Part shown: one piece after another, positions 60,106 through 64,000 of the stretch
Layout of the letters: each line of letters opens with the position of its first letter
Numbering within the stretch: position 1 is the stretch's first letter
Position numbers and translations under genes: made by a program
NCBI RefSeq assembly: GCF_034424315.1
Contig: NZ_CP139972.1
Span: forward strand, 1 to 64,000
Source of the DNA: Chitinophaga sancti
GTDB lineage: Bacteria > Bacteroidota > Bacteroidia > Chitinophagales > Chitinophagaceae
Length of the DNA: 64,000 bases
Direction of reading: 5' to 3'
Notes under the pieces: model-generated
What the model was told of the DNA's origin: nothing
Seen by the model: only the letters and a program-made list of their open reading frames with translations
The model's database searches: none

Positions 60106-60660
60106 ATGAAGAATGCAACTTTATCTCTGGGTGCACAGTTCCCGGAGTTTAAGAAAACGGCAGTAGTATCTATCGAGAAAGGAAAAGAATTCTATGAACT
60201 GACTTCTGAAGAGCTGAAAGCTTCCGGTAAGTGGTTGGTAATGTTCTGGTGGCCTAAGGATTTCACCTTCGTATGCCCAACTGAAATTGCTGAGTTCAAC
60301 AAAGCTTACCAGGATTTCGTAGACCGTGACGCTATCCTGATCGGTGCTTCTACTGACAGTGAGTTTGTACACGCTGCATGGAGAAGAGATCATGAAGATC
60401 TGCGTGGTCTGCAGTTCCCAATGCTTGCTGACACCAGCAAATCTCTGGCTACAGAATTAGGTATCCTGGAAGAAAACGAAAAGGTTGCTTACCGTGCTAC
60501 TTTCATCGTTGATCCTCAGGGTATTGTACGTTGGGTATCCCTGTATGACCTGAACGTAGGTCGTAATGTGAAAGAAGTACTGCGCGTACTGGATGCGCTG
60601 CAGACAGACGAGCTGTGCCCTTGTAACTGGGAAAAAGGTCAGGCTACCCTGAACGCATAA
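60106..60660 (+). CDS. ahpC: Peroxiredoxin, AhpC type
   Basis: 184 residues. Thioredoxin-fold peroxidase that reduces hydrogen peroxide and organic peroxides. Peroxidatic Cys57 in FVCPTEI; C-terminal pair Cys171 and Cys173 in LCPCNW gives the resolving cysteines. The following AhpD-like gene would be the reductant or partner, as in Mycobacterium AhpC/AhpD. The usual AhpF is not seen. A terminator stands between the two genes, so ahpD probably has some separate expression. Confidence 0.93.
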   Translation: MKNATLSLGAQFPEFKKTAVVSIEKGKEFYELTSEELKASGKWLVMFWWPKDFTFVCPTEIAEFNKAYQDFVDRDAILIGASTDSEFVHAAWRRDHEDLRGLQFPMLADTSKSLATELGILEENEKVAYRATFIVDPQGIVRWVSLYDLNVGRNVKEVLRVLDALQTDELCPCNWEKGQATLNA

Positions 60661-60673
60661 TTTTTTTTTCGAG

Positions 60674-60719
60674 GTCCATAGTCAGCTCCCTTTGGGGATG
60701 TCCGGCTATGGACTTTTTC
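60674..60719 (+). terminator. Terminator between ahpC and ahpD
   Basis: GTCCATAG/CTATGGAC stem with a large loop (some internal GC pairing), followed by five T residues. Confidence 0.75.
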
Positions 60720-60783
60720 TTAGCCCTAACTTTTGGCTGTGTTGGTATTTTAGCGCCAACGCTACCTATAATATATAATATAT

Positions 60784-61371
60784 ATGTTCGCAACATCCAA
60801 CCAGGATACAGCAGTACAGCTGCTCCAGGCAGTAGGTCTGACAGAGAGTTCATTGTCTGTCCGTTTACATCAGCTGTCTGATGCTGATGCCCGCTATCTG
60901 AAAGATTTAAAAATCAACGTTACTAACGGACTGAATGCTACCACCTTCACTAAAAAGGAAGCTTACCTGATTGGCCTGGCAGTAGCTGTGAATGAAAAGC
61001 ATGCGGACCTGCAGGCGGCATTCGAAAAGCTGGCGATTGCAGAGGGTGCAAATGGTAAAGAAGTGGCTGAAGTGCTGAGCTGCACCAGTCTGCTGGTAGC
61101 TAATAATGTATATTACCGTTTCCGTCATTTCGTGAAAAAAGAATTCTATACTACCCAGCCCGCAGGGATCCGTATGAGTATCATGGCGAACCCGGTTTTA
61201 GGGAAAGAATTCTTTGAATTGATAAGTTTAGTCGTTTCTGCTTTGAACGGATGTGAAATGTGTGTATCTTCGCATGAAGAAGCACTGATAAAACACGGCA
61301 CCACGCAGAACCGTATCTTAGATGCAGTTAGGCTGGGGGCGGTTTTGAGAAGTTTAATCGTGTTACTGTAA
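60784..61371 (+). CDS. AhpD-like carboxymuconolactone decarboxylase-family protein
   Basis: 195 residues, all helical. Active-site motif NGCEMCVSSHEEALIKHG with Cys157, Cys160 and His164, as in AhpD (E-x-C-x2-C-x3-H). AhpD passes electrons from dihydrolipoamide to AhpC, and this gene is 123 nt after ahpC. The N-terminal half has the second copy of the fold without the cysteines. The reductase function is therefore likely but not proven. Confidence 0.88.
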   Translation: MFATSNQDTAVQLLQAVGLTESSLSVRLHQLSDADARYLKDLKINVTNGLNATTFTKKEAYLIGLAVAVNEKHADLQAAFEKLAIAEGANGKEVAEVLSCTSLLVANNVYYRFRHFVKKEFYTTQPAGIRMSIMANPVLGKEFFELISLVVSALNGCEMCVSSHEEALIKHGTTQNRILDAVRLGAVLRSLIVLL

Positions 61372-61751
61372 GTGATAGGTTTCTAACCGGATAAGATCTT
61401 ACCGGAAGAACAATAATCCTGAAATTCGTCATTGCCATGGGCATTTCGGAGGGATGAATGGCCTGCCGACAGTTAATGTGGATAAGTTTTTCAAGGTGCG
61501 GAAGTCTGAATACTGTTGTAAAACAGGAAGGGTTGTTATGATAACAATAATGACCGGGGAGCCTGCCATAAGGCGTTCTTTACAGGCTTTTAAGGTGTGG
61601 GCTAAATAATTAGGGCATATGTTTTAAAAGAAACTGCTCAGGCATGTTTAATTTTTTAGATCATCTGCAATTTAAGTTATTGAAATTCACCGCTTAATGT
61701 TGTAAAACATCAAATTAAATACTTTTATTCATTAATCACGGGATGTATTAG
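61372..61751. other. Intergenic region before the ribosomal genes
   Basis: 380 nt with no supported gene. A 10-bp palindrome TAAGATCTTA flanked by CCGG lies at 61387-61405. Nothing else stands out. Confidence 0.45.
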
Positions 61752-61782
61752 TTTGCAAATTCAAAATAATTTGCGACTTTTG
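61752..61782 (+). promoter_or_regulatory. Promoter of the rpmB-rpmG unit
   Basis: TTTG at 61752-61755, 19-nt spacer, GACTTTTG at 61775-61782 (seven of eight bases of TAnnTTTG). ATG of rpmB is 21 nt downstream. A strong, typical promoter; the same -7 sequence is used before the thr leader. Confidence 0.75.
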
Positions 61783-61802
61783 CAGTCCAAAATTTTTCTA
61801 TC

Positions 61803-62039
61803 ATGGCAAGAGTATGTCAGGTGACAGGAAAGAAGCCTATTACGGGTCACCATGTTTCCTTCTCTAACATTAAGACTAAGAGAAGATTTCTGCCTAACCT
61901 GCAGAAAAAACGTTTTTTCCTGGCGGAAGAGGATCGCTGGATATCTTTGAAAGTTTCTGCTGATGCGTTAAGAACCATCAACAAAAACGGTTTGTATGCA
62001 GTAGTTAAAGAATTGCGTGCAGCTGGACAAACAATCTAA
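61803..62039 (+). CDS. rpmB: 50S ribosomal protein L28
   Basis: 78 residues starting [20 protein letters not shown], with the L28 core [20 protein letters not shown]. Full length for the family. First of the rpmB-rpmG-DUF4295-ftsY block that is conserved in Bacteroidota. Confidence 0.97.
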   Translation: MARVCQVTGKKPITGHHVSFSNIKTKRRFLPNLQKKRFFLAEEDRWISLKVSADALRTINKNGLYAVVKELRAAGQTI

Positions 62040-62070
62040 TCGTAAGCATTCAACTTAATTTGTATACAAA

Positions 62071-62253
62071 ATGGCAAAAAAAGGTAACAGGGTGCAGGTA
62101 ATACTGGAATGCACAGAACATAAGACTTCTGGTCAGCCAGGTACTTCCCGCTACATCAGCACCAAGAACAAAAAGAACACTCCTGAACGTCTGGAGTTGA
62201 AAAAGTACAATCCAATTTTAAGGAAAGTAACTGTACACAAAGAAATCAAATAA
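62071..62253 (+). CDS. rpmG: 50S ribosomal protein L33
   Basis: 60 residues, [20 protein letters not shown], then [20 protein letters not shown]. This is the form without the zinc-binding Cys pairs (one Cys only). 31 nt after rpmB on the same transcript. Confidence 0.97.
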   Translation: MAKKGNRVQVILECTEHKTSGQPGTSRYISTKNKKNTPERLELKKYNPILRKVTVHKEIK

Positions 62254-62355
62254 TTGATCGTTAATGTTGGTGTTAATCGTTTATCCTATTGATGCGATTG
62301 GCAATTGACAGGGTAGATTTTTGACAATTCGCTTAACTTTTAAGTAAAAAATATT

Positions 62356-62526
62356 ATGGCAAAAGCAGCTTCCAAGAACTCGAAGGTAAAAGATGCTAAA
62401 GCAGCCGCTGAATCCAAAGTTTGGACTAAGGTGATCAAGGCTGTTCGTTCTCCGAAAACTGGTGCATATACCTTTAAAGAGGCTATCGTGCACAAGGATA
62501 AGGTGCAGGAGTACATGGCTAAATAA
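62356..62526 (+). CDS. DUF4295 family protein
   Basis: 56 residues: MAKAASKNSKVKDAKAAAES then KVWTKVIKAVRSPKTGAYTF, ending KVQEYMAK. A small, very basic protein always found next to L28/L33 in Bacteroidota and probably ribosome-associated. It is too short for many ORF lists. 102 nt after rpmG; a strong terminator follows. Confidence 0.92.
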   Translation: MAKAASKNSKVKDAKAAAESKVWTKVIKAVRSPKTGAYTFKEAIVHKDKVQEYMAK

Positions 62527-62548
62527 TTCGGCTTTATAAATTATATAG

Positions 62549-62584
62549 AAAGCTGTCTCGTTTGTAAAACGAGGCAGCTTTTTT
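62549..62584 (+). terminator. Terminator of the ribosomal protein unit
   Basis: AAAGCTGTCTCGTTT/AAACGAGGCAGCTTT, 15-bp stem with one G-T pair and GTA loop, then T-run. Confidence 0.9.
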
Positions 62585-62737
62585 CTTTAACCATCTCTTT
62601 AATTCTTTACCAGAAAGCCCCCCGAAACGACGCATTTAGCAATTTATTACCCAGCTCCACATTTTTCTGTAAATTGGCGCTGTATTTAATATTTCATCCA
62701 CATTTGTTAAGTCCGTCGCGGCAAAAAACAGACAGCT

Positions 62738-63700
62738 ATGAGTTTTTTCAATAAGCTTTTTTCAAGAGAAAAGAAGGAAAGCCTGGATCAGGGATTACAA
62801 AAGACAAAAGAAAGTTTCCTCAATAAGATTGGCCGTGCCATTGCCGGTAAATCTTCTGTAGATACAGAAGTACTCGATAACCTCGAAGAAGCCCTGGTAT
62901 CTGCAGATGTAGGGGTGGACACGACTGTAAAGATCATCGACAGAATCGAAAAGAGAGTATCTAAAGATAAATACCTGGGTACCGGCGAACTGAATAAGAT
63001 CCTCCAGGAAGAAATTGCCAGTCTGCTGGTAGATGCACCAGACAGCGGTTTCCGTGATTTCGATATCCCTGCCGGCAAAAAGCCATATGTTATTATGGTC
63101 GTAGGTGTAAACGGTGTTGGTAAGACTACCACTATCGGCAAACTCGCTTACAATTTCAAGAAAGCAGGCAAATCAGTCCTGCTTGGTGCTGCCGATACTT
63201 TCCGCGCAGCGGCAGTAGACCAGCTCTCTATCTGGAGTGATCGCGTTGGTGTACCTATCGTAAAGCAGGCGATGGGTTCTGATCCGGGTGCAGTGGCTTT
63301 CGATACCGTACAGAGCGGCGCCGCCAGGGAGGTGGATGTGATCATCATCGATACAGCGGGTCGCCTGCACAACAAAGCTCACCTGATGGATGAGCTGAGC
63401 AAGATCAAGCGCGTAATGAAGAAAGTGCTGCCAGAGGCTCCGCACGAAGTGTTGCTGGTACTGGATGGCTCTACCGGTCAGAATGCACTGGAACAGGCAA
63501 AACACTTTACCGCAACGACAGAAGTAACCGCCCTGGCGATCACTAAATTGGATGGTACAGCAAAAGGTGGTGTGGTGCTTGCTATTGCGAATCAGTTTAA
63601 AATTCCTGTTAAATATATTGGTATTGGCGAAAAGATGGAGGACTTACAGGTCTTCAATAAAGAAGAGTTTGTAGATTCTCTGTTCAGTATGAATGGCTGA
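62738..63700 (+). CDS. ftsY: Signal recognition particle receptor FtsY
   Basis: 320 residues. GTPase that docks the signal recognition particle at the inner membrane. N domain about 1-95 (QKTKESFLNKIGRAIAGKSS), G domain with VVGVNGVGKTTTIGKLAY, DTFRAAAVDQL, DTAGRLHNKAHL and TKLDGTAKGG. It lacks the long acidic N-terminal A domain of E. coli FtsY, as in most Bacteroidota. Its place after rpmB-rpmG-DUF4295 is conserved. Confidence 0.96.
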   Translation: MSFFNKLFSREKKESLDQGLQKTKESFLNKIGRAIAGKSSVDTEVLDNLEEALVSADVGVDTTVKIIDRIEKRVSKDKYLGTGELNKILQEEIASLLVDAPDSGFRDFDIPAGKKPYVIMVVGVNGVGKTTTIGKLAYNFKKAGKSVLLGAADTFRAAAVDQLSIWSDRVGVPIVKQAMGSDPGAVAFDTVQSGAAREVDVIIIDTAGRLHNKAHLMDELSKIKRVMKKVLPEAPHEVLLVLDGSTGQNALEQAKHFTATTEVTALAITKLDGTAKGGVVLAIANQFKIPVKYIGIGEKMEDLQVFNKEEFVDSLFSMNG

Positions 63701-63720
63701 TTTTGAAGAAAATTACCTGG

Positions 63721-63749
63721 AGCCCTGCAAGCAATTGCGGGGCTTTTTG
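63721..63749 (+). terminator. Terminator of ftsY
   Basis: AGCCC-T-GCAA/TTGC-G-GGGCT with loop GCAA, followed by five T residues. Confidence 0.85.
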
Positions 63750-64000
63750 ATGGGGCAGAGGTTTCGTGCACGATGATATAGATATGTCACATATTTTTCA
63801 TACACACTTTGGCTGAAGTATGAGCTATCATACCCGGGCAGGAAAATTGAACAGTCTGTACTATATAGTTGGATTATAGTTTAATGAATAAAATTAGTTC
63901 CCGGATGGCGGGATCTTTATAAAAGGAAGGTGGCGATACTACCGCAGAACGGGTACCAGCCTGAGAATTCCTGTATTTCATTAAAACGGAGTACCTCCGG
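63750..64000. other. Right-hand end without a gene
   Basis: 251 nt. No frame of credible length and no start of the next gene can be supported. A short 5-bp inverted repeat CGGAG/CTCCG stands near 63988-64000. Confidence 0.4.

Noticed and set aside
61387..61405. CCGG-flanked 10-bp palindrome TAAGATCTTA
   Set aside because: Arms are short, flanks are offset by a base, and no gene is close enough to judge it as an operator.

Overview
The window comes from a member of the Bacteroidota, most likely the Chitinophagaceae and close to Chitinophaga. This rests on SusC/SusD with an ECF sigma factor and FecR, a type IX secretion surface protein with its PorP/SprF partner, DUF5723, DUF4294 and DUF4295 proteins, a bacillithiol gene (bshB1), promoters of the TTTG-N19/20-TAnnTTTG kind, and starts without a clear Shine-Dalgarno sequence. 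It is ordinary chromosome: I see no insertion sequence, phage, CRISPR array, tRNA or rRNA.

Left part (1-10 kb): the start of a thrA-type aspartokinase runs off the left edge behind a Thr/Ile-rich leader peptide. Two tyrosine-catabolism genes follow, hmgA (homogentisate dioxygenase) and hppD (4-hydroxyphenylpyruvate dioxygenase), about 3 kb apart, with a VCBS-repeat lipoprotein and an aldo/keto reductase between them. Each of the two catabolic genes is preceded by a 33-codon open frame that starts 17 nt after the promoter -7 box and shares the pattern D-x-R-x2-K-Y-C-F-L-x3-L-A-M-D-A. The conservation is at protein level, with many synonymous differences. I regard this pair of leader peptides as the most novel signal in the window. 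Next come an L,D-transpeptidase and a GMC oxidoreductase with its small subunit.

10-29 kb: an uncharacterised coiled-coil/barrel protein, then a minus-strand unit reading sigma factor, FecR, SusC, SusD, metzincin-type protease (a regulated outer-membrane uptake system, perhaps for peptides), then a 1926-residue repeat-rich adhesin-like T9SS protein with PorP/SprF. 29-38 kb: a carbohydrate section with GH35, GH97 and GH105 enzymes, a CBS-domain protein and a TonB-dependent receptor.

38-53 kb: mostly housekeeping: monofunctional aspartokinase, class 1 fructose-bisphosphatase, a CAP-domain lipoprotein, an ABC ATPase / YfiT-like / NUDIX unit, folC, a DUF5723 protein, TonB, an MFS exporter behind striking palindromes, and a radical SAM / membrane protein / arginase-family operon. 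53-64 kb: ccmE and ccmF (the CcmE has Cys where most have the heme-binding His), an alpha/beta hydrolase, DUF4294, a plug-like small protein, bshB1, an AhpC/AhpD pair, and the conserved rpmB-rpmG-DUF4295-ftsY block.
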